Shown here piece by piece: positions 43,214 to 50,749 of a DNA stretch of 64,000 bases. The notes under the pieces were generated by a model, which was given only the letters and a program-made list of their open reading frames with translations, did not search any database and was not told the DNA's origin. Both the position numbers and the translations under genes were made by a program. Each line of letters opens with the position of its first letter. Within the stretch, counting starts at the first letter, position 1. Source of the DNA: AP-15 sp963732095 (GTDB taxonomy: Bacteria; Pseudomonadota; Alphaproteobacteria; ATCC43930; CGMCC-115725); contig CAVSZA010000017.1 of the NCBI GenBank assembly GCA_963732095.1, positions 107,607 through 171,606 on the forward strand. Direction: 5' to 3'.

Positions 43214-44389
43214 ATGACCGGAGCGTTGGAGCGCGTTCGCGTGCTCGATTTCACGACCACGATCGCGGGTCCGCATTGCACGCGGCTGTTGGCCGATCTC
43301 GGCGCCGAGGTGATCAAGATCGAAGCTCTGGAGGGCGACATGATGCGCACGCGCCCGCCGCTGCGCAATGGCGCCAGCACCAGCTTCGGACAGCTCAACG
43401 CCGGGAAGAAAAGCGTCGTCCTCGATCTCAAGACACCGCAGGCAGTCGGGGCGGTCCGCCGGCTCGTCACCACCGCGGATGTCGTTGTCGAGAATTTTCG
43501 GCCGGGCGTCATGCGCCGCTTCGGCCTCGATTACGAAGCCCTCGCACCGATCAAGCCCGATTTAATTTACTGCGCGATCTCCGGCTACGGTCAGACCGGC
43601 CCTTCGTCGCAATTGCCGGCCTATGCTCCGGTGATCCACGCCGCCTCGGGCTACGATCTGGCGCATATGGCTTATCAAGGCGAAGAACGCCGGCCGGATT
43701 ATTGCGGCATCTACATCGCCGACGTGCTGACCGGCACCTATGCCTTCGGCGCGATCACGACGGCGCTTTATCACCGTCAGCTCACCGGCCGCGGGCAGAT
43801 AATCGACGTCTCGATGCTCGAAAGCATGCTGAGCCTGACCTTGAGCGAAATCCAGTCGGCTCAGTTTTCACTGCCGCCGATGGGCAGGCCGATCTTTGGC
43901 CCGGTCGCGACCAAGGACGGCTACATCAATCTGTCCATCGCCAGCGAGCGGACATTCCAAAACCTGGCAATCGCTTCCGGGCATCCTCAATGGGTCACCG
44001 ACCCGCGCTTCGCTCGATACCCTGACCGGCGGGCGAATTGGGGCGAACTGATCGACGAGCTCGAAGAATGGTCTAAAGAGCGTCCGACGGTGGAAGTTCA
44101 GGCGCTCTTCGACCGGCACGGCGTGCCGTCCTCGCCCTACCGTACCGTCAAGGCGGCGATGGCGGATCCGCAGCTCGCCCACCGCCGCGCTTTCGCCGAA
44201 ATACACGACGCGGGCGGTACGTTTCAGGCGCTCAATCCCCCGTTCCGGATGTCCGACACGCCGGCCGCAGCCTCTCCTCGTGTCGCAGCGCTCGGTGAGC
44301 ACACCGAAGAGCTCCTGGCCGAGATTGGCTGCAGCGGGGCGCAGGTCATCGGCCAAGTCCATCCGGCCAAATCAGAGCCTCGCGCGTAA
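43214..44389 (+). CDS. Family III (CaiB/BaiF) acyl-CoA transferase (second copy)
   Basis: A 391-residue relative of the 6.8-kb gene, in a different subgroup. It has VRVLDFTTTIAGPHCTRLLADLGAEVIKIE, NAGKKSVVLDLKTP, ENFRPGVMRRFGLDYEAL, CAISGYGQTGP and a conserved Asp in IADVLTGTYAFGA, the probable aspartyl-CoA residue. ATG 43214 has AGGAGA 7 bases upstream; ATG 43211 is equally in frame. Its 3' end overlaps the 3' end of the convergent metallophosphoesterase gene by 44 bp. Confidence 0.9.
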   Translation: MTGALERVRVLDFTTTIAGPHCTRLLADLGAEVIKIEALEGDMMRTRPPLRNGASTSFGQLNAGKKSVVLDLKTPQAVGAVRRLVTTADVVVENFRPGVMRRFGLDYEALAPIKPDLIYCAISGYGQTGPSSQLPAYAPVIHAASGYDLAHMAYQGEERRPDYCGIYIADVLTGTYAFGAITTALYHRQLTGRGQIIDVSMLESMLSLTLSEIQSAQFSLPPMGRPIFGPVATKDGYINLSIASERTFQNLAIASGHPQWVTDPRFARYPDRRANWGELIDELEEWSKERPTVEVQALFDRHGVPSSPYRTVKAAMADPQLAHRRAFAEIHDAGGTFQALNPPFRMSDTPAAASPRVAALGEHTEELLAEIGCSGAQVIGQVHPAKSEPRA

Positions 44390-45074
44390 CGACGACCCCG
44401 CCGTCGGTCAAGCGAACCAGATTGACGGTCCGGGCAAGCTCGGGCGAGCCGGAGTAGAAGGCGGGCACCACGTCGTTGCCGACGCGCATCGGACGGTCCC
44501 AGTGACCGAGCGCCAGATAATCGGCTCCGGTGGCGGCGATTTCCTCATCGCCGAAGATCCAGGACGGGCGCAGCGGATTGGCCCGGGTCTCCGGCGGCTC
44601 GTAATGCCCGTGCGCCATCGCCACCTGCCAGCGTGTCGAGCGCGGCCGCGGACCGCGCAACGGCGCCATATCGAAGTAATCCCGATGCGCATGCCCCCAT
44701 ATCTCGAGGTCATAGGCCGGGAAGCACACCGCCTCGTCATGCGTCACGCCGAGGATGGCGACGTTCGGGCTCTGGGCAATTCTGGCGCGGACAAAGACCG
44801 AATCCGGTAGAGCGGGATCGTGGTTGCCGGGCAGCATCACGACCGGCATCCCCGCCTCGGCGAGGAGCCGGGCCGCGCGGTTGAGAACAGCGGCGCTCAG
44901 CTGACTGCTTTCGAACGTATCGCCGACCAGCAAGACCAGGTCTGCTCCCAGCGCTCGGGCGGTAGCCAGCACGGCCTCCAACTCCCCTGTGCCACCTGGT
45001 TCATCGACATGAACATCCGAGCTGTGCGCGAGAACCACTTCCGGAGAGGCATTCGCAGCGGCGGAAACGACCAT
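44346..45074 (-). CDS. Calcineurin-like metallophosphoesterase
   Basis: A 242-residue phosphoesterase. The metal-binding blocks are in order: SDVHVDE (D-x-H), LVGDTFE (GD), LPGNHDP (GNHD), MAHGHYE and LGHWDRP (late His residues). Size and spacing are near the SbcD/YfcE-like exonuclease-phosphatase branch but no C-terminal capping domain is present. Substrate unknown. ATG 45074 was preferred to the TTG at 45140. It overlaps the CoA-transferase gene tail to tail. Confidence 0.85.
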   Translation of the reverse strand: MVVSAAANASPEVVLAHSSDVHVDEPGGTGELEAVLATARALGADLVLLVGDTFESSQLSAAVLNRAARLLAEAGMPVVMLPGNHDPALPDSVFVRARIAQSPNVAILGVTHDEAVCFPAYDLEIWGHAHRDYFDMAPLRGPRPRSTRWQVAMAHGHYEPPETRANPLRPSWIFGDEEIAATGADYLALGHWDRPMRVGNDVVPAFYSGSPELARTVNLVRLTDGGVVVTREALIWPDGLGR

Positions 45075-45512
45075 AGTCACCCCGTAATACCGGTCTTGGG
45101 GCTCGTGCAAATCCGAAAATGTCACCCGCAATCTCTTCAAATCCCTCGTGACTGAGCCGCGCTTCTCGCTCGTGCAGCCGAGCCGTCACCGCAAACTGGC
45201 TGTTTTTGCAGCGAAACAACAGCCAGCGGCCCCTTCTGGGTTGGCGCTCCGCCGCTCACATATGCCACAGTCTGTTGATTTTGTCAATGAATGGATGCGA
45301 GTTCAGCAATTCTGGGCGGCAATGCCGGGAGGAGCGTGGCGGTAACTGAGCGCAGGGTGGATGTCCCGCCTTGTTCCGCCGGAATTTATCGGGCAAGTGT
45401 GATTTAGCTCACAAACCTCTTTCCTCGTATGATGTATTGTTAATGTAATCTCCTTCTCCAAATGGTTTCCCGGCGCTGAGTTGAACGAATAGCATCGATA
45501 GGGAGGGTGAAA
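45075..45512. other. Divergent intergenic region upstream of the caspase module
   Basis: About 440 bp with no convincing gene. It holds a GCTGTTTTTGC/ AACAACAGC-type low-complexity hairpin near 45198-45230, a perfect CRP-type palindrome at 45398, and AT-rich DNA from 45415 to 45450 with possible -10 boxes (TATGAT at 45426, TTAATG-like near 45437), consistent with a promoter firing rightwards into the caspase operon. Confidence 0.5.
45398..45413. promoter_or_regulatory. CRP-type operator palindrome
   Basis: TGTGATTTAGCTCACA: both half-sites TGTGA and TCACA are perfect, with the canonical 6-bp spacer. It lies 100 bp before the start of the EACC1-like gene and about 15-35 bp upstream of possible -10 boxes. 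A CRP/FNR-family regulator is expected to bind, giving cyclic-nucleotide or related control of the caspase operon. This is inferred from sequence only. Confidence 0.7.
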
Positions 45513-45893
45513 GTGGACCTCTCGTTGCAGATCAGCCCGGTTGGCGACACGACGGCGCGCGAAGTTTCTGCCGCATCCGACGAAGTGCGCGATGTTCTCG
45601 CACGCCTTCCCGGTGTGGAGCGAATTGAGCCTCAACGGGTTCCGGCCCCGGATCAAACGAAAGGAGGGCTGGTCGACCTACTCGGCGGTCTCGCGCTTTC
45701 CGTCGCCCCCGCCGTGCTGAAGGCCGTGTTGCAGGCGCTGCAGACCGTCCTCTCCCGCCAGCCGCCCGCGACAAAGGTTCTGATACAGTCCAGGGGCGGA
45801 CAAGTCAGTTTCGAGTTCGATCCAAAGAGGATCAGCTTGCAAGAGTTGGTGAACGCGGCCGAGCGCCTGCGCGCTGCCGCACCGTCGGCCTGA
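45513..45893 (+). CDS. EACC1-like small protein (effector-associated constant component)
   Basis: A 126-residue soluble alpha/beta protein: an N-terminal strand (VDLSLQISPVG), a helix EVSAASDEVRDVLARL, a strand VERIEPQRVP, a Gly/Ala-rich amphipathic helix LVDLLGGLALSVAPAVLKAVLQAL, then KVLIQSRGGQVSFEFDPKRIS and a final helix. This order matches the effector-associated constant component family that accompanies caspase or trypsin effectors in bacterial conflict systems. The start is GTG 45513, six bases after GGGAGG; the GTG at 45507 is too close. The caspase gene begins 11 bp after the stop, so the two are surely co-transcribed. A role as adaptor or sensor linking a trigger to the caspase is inferred. 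Confidence 0.7.
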   Translation: MDLSLQISPVGDTTAREVSAASDEVRDVLARLPGVERIEPQRVPAPDQTKGGLVDLLGGLALSVAPAVLKAVLQALQTVLSRQPPATKVLIQSRGGQVSFEFDPKRISLQELVNAAERLRAAAPSA

Positions 45894-45904
45894 TCGGCTG
45901 CGCG

Positions 45905-47827
45905 ATGGCTCGGCACGCCCTCCTGATCGGGGTGTCGGAATTCGCCGACGAGCGCTTGGCGCGACTCAATGCGCCGAGCAACGATGTGATCGCGCTGCGC
46001 GGCATCCTGCGGGATCGGTCTCGCGGACACTTTGATAGCGTCGAGCTTAGCCTGAATGACGATTTCGTGGCGATGCGCGATCATGTGTCGCGCTTCTTTC
46101 ACGACCGCGCCCCCGACGATCTTTTGCTGCTCTATTATTCGGGCCACGGCATCCTGGGGCGCGGCAATCGCCTGTTCCTGGCCACTGCCGGCTCGAACCT
46201 GGACACGCCGCGCGACCGCAGCATCTCGGCCAAGGAGATCCGAGAGTTTATTGAGGATTGCCGCGCTGGACGCCAGGTTGTCGTGCTGGACTGCTGCCAT
46301 AGTGGAGCTTTCGCCGAGCACGCCAAGGCTGTTGTCCCCGCGCCTGCGGTGACCCCGGAGACGTTTTCGGGCGGCGATGCCGGCCTTTATGTCCTGACTG
46401 CCGCCGATGCCCTGCAATTTGCGTGGGATGGCGCGGAGCTGCGCACCGGCAGCGAAGCGGCGACTGGTTTCTCCCGATTTACGTCCTGGCTGGTCGATGG
46501 CTTGCAAAACGGCGAGGCCGCGCCCGATGAAGAGCGGATCACAATGGACGCGCTCTACCGATACCTTTTCCGGCGAGCACGTTCCGAAGGTGCGGCCGCC
46601 ACTCCACAGCGATTTGTGCAAGGAGGTGTCGGCGATCTGGTGATCAGCGCCAATCCGCTCGCCGGCTCTTCACAGATCGATCCAGGAATTGCGGTCGCGT
46701 TGGCGGCCGAGGAATTTCGCACGCGGTTAGGCGCCGTAGCCGAGCTCGCCCTGCTGATGGACGAGGGTAACACCATCGCAGCGCGCGCTGCTCGCCTATT
46801 CCTGCAACGCCACCTTCAAGGCGAGCGCGATTATCAAGTGCGCCGGGCGATTACCAAGGCCCTGACAGAGGAATTACAGCAAACAGCCGAGCCGGCAGGA
46901 CAGGCGGAGGAGGAGCAGCGCGCCAAGACGGTGCAGCAGACGGTGGAGGAGGAGCACCTCGTCGGGGCGGAACGGCCGGCGACGGAAGAGAAGCAGCAGC
47001 GGACCGAGGCGTTGCAGCAGCGATACGCCGAACCGGCGCGACCGGCGGCGGAGCCGCTGCAGAAGTTTTCTTGGGATCGAAGCATACGCACGCAGATCCG
47101 CTTGAGCGTGATCGGGGTCGTGCCGGCATCACTCATGTTGCTTCTCCCGCCCTACGAAGCGGACGCGGAATTTGGCCGCTTGACGGTAGCGTTGTGCGCC
47201 GCCACCACTTTCCTCGCCGTCCGATCGGAATGGAAGTGGATGGCGTACCTGTGCGCCGCTTCCAGCTCAACACTGGCCGCCATCGCGATGTTGCTGCTTG
47301 TTCGTGCCGAAGGGATGGACATCACGCTCTATTCTTTGGGCTTTGTCACGTTCGCGATCGAGAGCGCCGCGGTGTATTTGAACATCAGGAGCCGCCGCTC
47401 TCCCGAATGGAAGCAGCGAGAGGAGCTGGACAATGCTACGAGCCTTTCGGATCCGGGCGGACGCGTAGAGGTCGTGTTGAGCTTGGCCGGGCTTGCGGCG
47501 GCGTCGCTTAATATTCTGACCCCGCCCTACACACTCGATTCCGTATTTAGCGGTTTGGCCATCATGCCGGTCGCGGGCGCCACCTTCTTCGCTATCAAGT
47601 CGAGACAGAACTCGACAGCATATGTCGTAGCCGCCGTCAACCCGGTGCTGGCCGTGTTTGCGGTATATTTGTTCATCGTCTTCGCTATAAACGCGATATT
47701 TTTGTTCACGCTGGGTTACTTATTTCTTGCCCTCGGGTTTTCGATGGAGAGTGCCGCCGCGATTTTGAGTGTCCGGAGCCGCGGCTTGCTGAGCTGGCGC
47801 GAGCCAACTCCAAAACCCGGATACTAA
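45905..47827 (+). CDS. Caspase-family (C14) protease with C-terminal multi-helix membrane domain
   Basis: A 640-residue protein. Residues 1-250 are a caspase/metacaspase fold: ALLIGVSEFAD, catalytic His81 in LLLLYYSGHG, Cys131 in VVVLDCCHSGAF, then GLYVLTAADALQFAWD and FTSWLVDGLQNG. Residues 265-320 are helical (AAEEFRTRLGAVAELALLM, ARAARLFLQRHLQG), and 325-385 form a Gln/Glu-rich coiled coil. From about 400 to the end there are some eight hydrophobic helices in two similar halves (LLLPPYEADAEFGRL and ILTPPYTLDSVFSGL; IESAAVYLNIRSR and MESAAAILSVRSR). The protease would therefore sit on the inner membrane. Partner EACC1-like protein is encoded just upstream. A cell-suicide or antiphage role is inferred from related systems. 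Confidence 0.88.
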   Translation: MARHALLIGVSEFADERLARLNAPSNDVIALRGILRDRSRGHFDSVELSLNDDFVAMRDHVSRFFHDRAPDDLLLLYYSGHGILGRGNRLFLATAGSNLDTPRDRSISAKEIREFIEDCRAGRQVVVLDCCHSGAFAEHAKAVVPAPAVTPETFSGGDAGLYVLTAADALQFAWDGAELRTGSEAATGFSRFTSWLVDGLQNGEAAPDEERITMDALYRYLFRRARSEGAAATPQRFVQGGVGDLVISANPLAGSSQIDPGIAVALAAEEFRTRLGAVAELALLMDEGNTIAARAARLFLQRHLQGERDYQVRRAITKALTEELQQTAEPAGQAEEEQRAKTVQQTVEEEHLVGAERPATEEKQQRTEALQQRYAEPARPAAEPLQKFSWDRSIRTQIRLSVIGVVPASLMLLLPPYEADAEFGRLTVALCAATTFLAVRSEWKWMAYLCAASSSTLAAIAMLLLVRAEGMDITLYSLGFVTFAIESAAVYLNIRSRRSPEWKQREELDNATSLSDPGGRVEVVLSLAGLAAASLNILTPPYTLDSVFSGLAIMPVAGATFFAIKSRQNSTAYVVAAVNPVLAVFAVYLFIVFAINAIFLFTLGYLFLALGFSMESAAAILSVRSRGLLSWREPTPKPGY

Positions 47828-47913
47828 ATGAAAGAGCCGTGTGTTGCGTCGCCATCACATGCAAATCGGAGCTGCGTGACAGCTGTGGTGACTGCAGACA
47901 CGATGTTGATTGG

Positions 47914-49185
47914 TTAGACCCGCTCGAAATCGGTGCGTTCGGTGACGGGGAGGTGCTGGAGGTAGCGTCGCAGGCAGTCGAGGCCGAGCTCGACGGCGCC
48001 GAGGCGGACCCAGTCGCGCCCGCCATAGATGCGCGAGCGGCGGGATTCGACGCCTTCCTCGGCGGCGATCGCGAGGTGGATGCTGCCGCCGAAATCGATG
48101 CGGTCGGGGCCGTCGTCGACCTCGATCATCACCGCGAGAGCATGGCTGGCGCCTGTTTCTTGGCGTGCTGCACGGGCCACCTTCTCGGCCGCCTCGCGGC
48201 TCAATTCGCCTGATATCAGCGCGCCGTCGAGGCCGAGCGCGGTGGCGATTTCGGCGGGGTCGCGGGCGACGATGCCGCGACGGAACACCTTATCGGCGCC
48301 AGGCAAATGGGCGATCCGACCGGCGATCTGGCCGGCTGTGAAGGTTTCGACCACTGCCAGTGTCCCGTCCCGCTCGCTGAGGGCGGCCAGCACAACCCCT
48401 TCGAGCGTCTGATCGTCTTCTGCGATGATGAAATTGCCGAGACGCTTACGCACTTCCTCCTCTACCGGCGCCAGCTTCCGTCCGATGTCGGCCATATCGG
48501 CGCCGCGCACGGTGAGCTTCGTTTCGATCTGCGGGTAATGCGTGCGGAAGCCGAGCTTCACGCTGCCGTCGGGCACGAGTTCCTCGACCCCGGTGAGGAG
48601 CTGGTCGACATGCAACTCGCCGAGGCCGTAGGAATGGAAGCGCTTCAGATGGATCGCCGTCGCAACGCCGCTGCGCGCCAGGAGGCGCGGGATGATCTGT
48701 TCTTCGAGCATCCGCCGCAGCTCGCGCGGCACCCCGGGCGTAAAGAAAAACCGCGCCCTGCCGATGTCGAGCGCGAAGCCGCAAGCCGTACCGATCGGGT
48801 TGTCGAGGATCTCGGCGGTTGTCGGCAGCATCGCCTGCTTGCGGTTGTTTTCGGACATGACGCGGTTGCGGCGGCGGAAGAAATCCTCCATGCGCTGCAG
48901 CCAGTCCTCGTTGAGCACGAGCTCGACCCCCGCCGCGCGCGCCGCGATCTCCTGCGACAGATCATCGACAGTCGGCCCGAGCCCGCCATTGACGATGACC
49001 GCATCGGCGCGCTCGCCCGACAGCCGAAACGCCGCGAGCAATTGCTCGCGGTCGTCGCCGACGATCGTCCCTGAGGTGACCGAAAGCCCGAAATCCTCGA
49101 GCTTCTGGGCCATATAGCTGAAATTAGTATTGACGATCTTGCCGGTCAGCACTTCGTCGCCGGTACAGATGATCTCGATGCGCAT
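47914..49185 (-). CDS. cinA: CinA-like protein: MoCF-like domain plus degenerate nicotinamide-nucleotide amidase domain
   Basis: A 423-residue protein in the CinA layout. The N-terminal COG1058 domain is well kept (ICTGDEVLTGKIVNTN, VIVNGGLGPTVDDLSQEIAA, MLPTTAEILDNPIGTACGF, FFTPGVPRELRRMLEE). The C-terminal CinA domain normally has an ESxTGG loop with the catalytic Ser and a GGVVAY motif; here these read ETFTAGQ (about residues 276-282) and RRGIVARDP, so the Ser is Thr and the Tyr is lost. The NMN deamidase step is probably absent. The ATG at 49185 has AAGGAG upstream. It is convergent with the caspase gene (86-bp gap). Confidence 0.85.
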   Translation of the reverse strand: MRIEIICTGDEVLTGKIVNTNFSYMAQKLEDFGLSVTSGTIVGDDREQLLAAFRLSGERADAVIVNGGLGPTVDDLSQEIAARAAGVELVLNEDWLQRMEDFFRRRNRVMSENNRKQAMLPTTAEILDNPIGTACGFALDIGRARFFFTPGVPRELRRMLEEQIIPRLLARSGVATAIHLKRFHSYGLGELHVDQLLTGVEELVPDGSVKLGFRTHYPQIETKLTVRGADMADIGRKLAPVEEEVRKRLGNFIIAEDDQTLEGVVLAALSERDGTLAVVETFTAGQIAGRIAHLPGADKVFRRGIVARDPAEIATALGLDGALISGELSREAAEKVARAARQETGASHALAVMIEVDDGPDRIDFGGSIHLAIAAEEGVESRRSRIYGGRDWVRLGAVELGLDCLRRYLQHLPVTERTDFERV

Positions 49186-49199
49186 GCTTACTCCTTGTC

Positions 49200-49328
49200 T
49201 GTCGTCGTTCCGGGATGCCCAAAGGGCAGGCCCGGAAGCCATGAACTCTGTCTTTGCCTGGGTCTGACAGGGTTGTGTTCATGGATTCCGGGCTCGCAGG
49301 CCCTGCCTGCGCCCCGGAATGACGGTGA
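49200..49328. repeat. Long imperfect palindrome (dispersed repeat)
   Basis: Outer arms GTTCCGGG/CCCGGAATGAC and inner arms CCCGGAAGCCATGAAC / GTTCATGGATTCCGGG fold into a long cruciform about 125 bp in size between cinA and the LLM oxidoreductase gene. The core is shared with the 42.2-kb repeat. It resembles small non-autonomous mobile repeats (REP/BIME or MITE type). Confidence 0.65.
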
Positions 49329-49349
49329 TATTATGTTAGTGTGCCCCGA

Positions 49350-50426
49350 TTACTCGAACGCGCGCTTGATGCGCGCCCAGTCTTCGATCGCCCGCTCCTC
49401 GCCGGGGGTGATTGCGACCACGATCTGGCTCCAGCCCGCGCCGCGCAACGCCTCGACGCGCTGTTTGAGCTCTTGCTCGCCGGCGGTGAAGGTGGTGCGC
49501 CGGATCAGCTCGGCGGTGACGAATTTACGTTCCTCGGGCTTGACGAAGAGGAAATGTCCGCGGTGGTTCGTCAGATAGCGCGCGTCGGGCGGCTCATAAC
49601 GGCGCGCCATCTCGACATAGCCGGCGACATCGGCGGCAATCGCTTGCGGCACGGGCGAGGTATTTTGCCACCCCTCCATGGCAAAATCGGCCGCGCGGTG
49701 CAATAGCACGGCGGCGCGCGGCCCGGCTTGCGCCATCGCACGAGGGCTGTCGGCCGGCTCGCCCTCGGCCAGCACGCAGCCGCAGGTCCAGGCAGTGGAA
49801 TAGAGGTCGCCGAGGCCGCGGCCAGCCGCCTTCCAGCTGCGCTGCATGCCTTCGAGCGCGCCCATGGCGCCAGGAACATCGGAGATGAAGCTCTTCCACC
49901 CGGCATTGAGCTTCGCGGTCAGCGCCTGCGACCGCGGGCCGTAAGCGGAAATGTGGAGAGGTATCGGGTCCTTGGTGTTGATGAGGCCGATCTCGGGATT
50001 GAGAAACCTGATCTTGCGGCGCTTGCCTTCGATCGGCGTCTCGACGGTTTCATGGTTCAGCAATCCGTAGACGACCCGGATGTATTCTTCCATCTCCGCG
50101 AGCTTGATGGCGTTCAGTCCCATGGCGCGGCGCGCCGAGAAGCCGGTGCCAACGCCGAACTCGATCCGCCCCGGCGCCAGCCCGTTGAGCGTCGCAAACG
50201 CATTGGCGGTAACCGCGGCGATACGGTTGGAGGGCACCAGGACGCCGGTGCCGAGCCGGATGCGCGAGGTCTTGAGCGCGGCGGCGGCCATCGCGACAAA
50301 GCAGTCACCGGTGATCATCTGGGTGTCGAAGAACCAGGCATGGGTGAAACCCAGCTCCTCGGCCCGCTGCGCCAGCCTCCACGAATCGCTCGCCGTCGCG
50401 ATGCCGATCCCAAAATCAATGCCCAA
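49350..50426 (-). CDS. LLM-class flavin- or F420-dependent oxidoreductase
   Basis: A 358-residue TIM-barrel oxidoreductase. DFGIGIATASDS, AEELGFTHAWFFDTQM, RIRLGTGVLVPSNRIA, APGRIEFGVGTGFSARRAMGL and PIPLHISAYGPRSQALTAKL belong to the methylenetetrahydromethanopterin-reductase-like subgroup, which often uses F420 but in proteobacteria may use FMN. The start is a TTG at 50426, supported by AGGAGG five bases upstream; no ATG fits as well. It does not share obvious similarity with the SsuD-like protein at 19.1 kb beyond the fold. Confidence 0.86.
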   Translation of the reverse strand: MGIDFGIGIATASDSWRLAQRAEELGFTHAWFFDTQMITGDCFVAMAAAALKTSRIRLGTGVLVPSNRIAAVTANAFATLNGLAPGRIEFGVGTGFSARRAMGLNAIKLAEMEEYIRVVYGLLNHETVETPIEGKRRKIRFLNPEIGLINTKDPIPLHISAYGPRSQALTAKLNAGWKSFISDVPGAMGALEGMQRSWKAAGRGLGDLYSTAWTCGCVLAEGEPADSPRAMAQAGPRAAVLLHRAADFAMEGWQNTSPVPQAIAADVAGYVEMARRYEPPDARYLTNHRGHFLFVKPEERKFVTAELIRRTTFTAGEQELKQRVEALRGAGWSQIVVAITPGEERAIEDWARIKRAFE

Positions 50427-50749
50427 CTCTTCCTCCTCATGCGACCCGGACGGGAACTATAGCCGCTCAGGTCGAGTGGGTGGCCGAATTTTGCCGTGCC
50501 AGGGACTATGTCCCGTTCATTCAAACTATCGCAAAGCTGTCACGCCAGAGTCATCGGCCACCGCTATCAGGCCCTGGTGTGAGAACATCACTCTGCGCGG
50601 CAGAACAGGCGCCGCCGGTTGCCAAACCCGTTTTGATGGCGTTGGGCCTCGCGCCTAGCCGCTCTCGGTGGCTGCCGGTCGTGGCGTTGCTCGCTCCCCC
50701 TTTTGCCCTTCTCGCCGTACCTTGGGTGCTCGCAACGCGCGGAAAAGAG
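50427..50749. other. Intergenic region without recognisable features
   Basis: About 320 bp between two minus-strand genes. Open frames crossing it on the plus strand are antisense to the lactonase-fold gene and have no ribosome site. I see no terminator or RNA gene. Confidence 0.5.

Noticed and set aside
45148..45345. A 65-codon plus-strand open frame upstream of the caspase module
   Set aside because: No ribosome site, no family resemblance, and it spans low-complexity DNA; more likely part of the promoter region.
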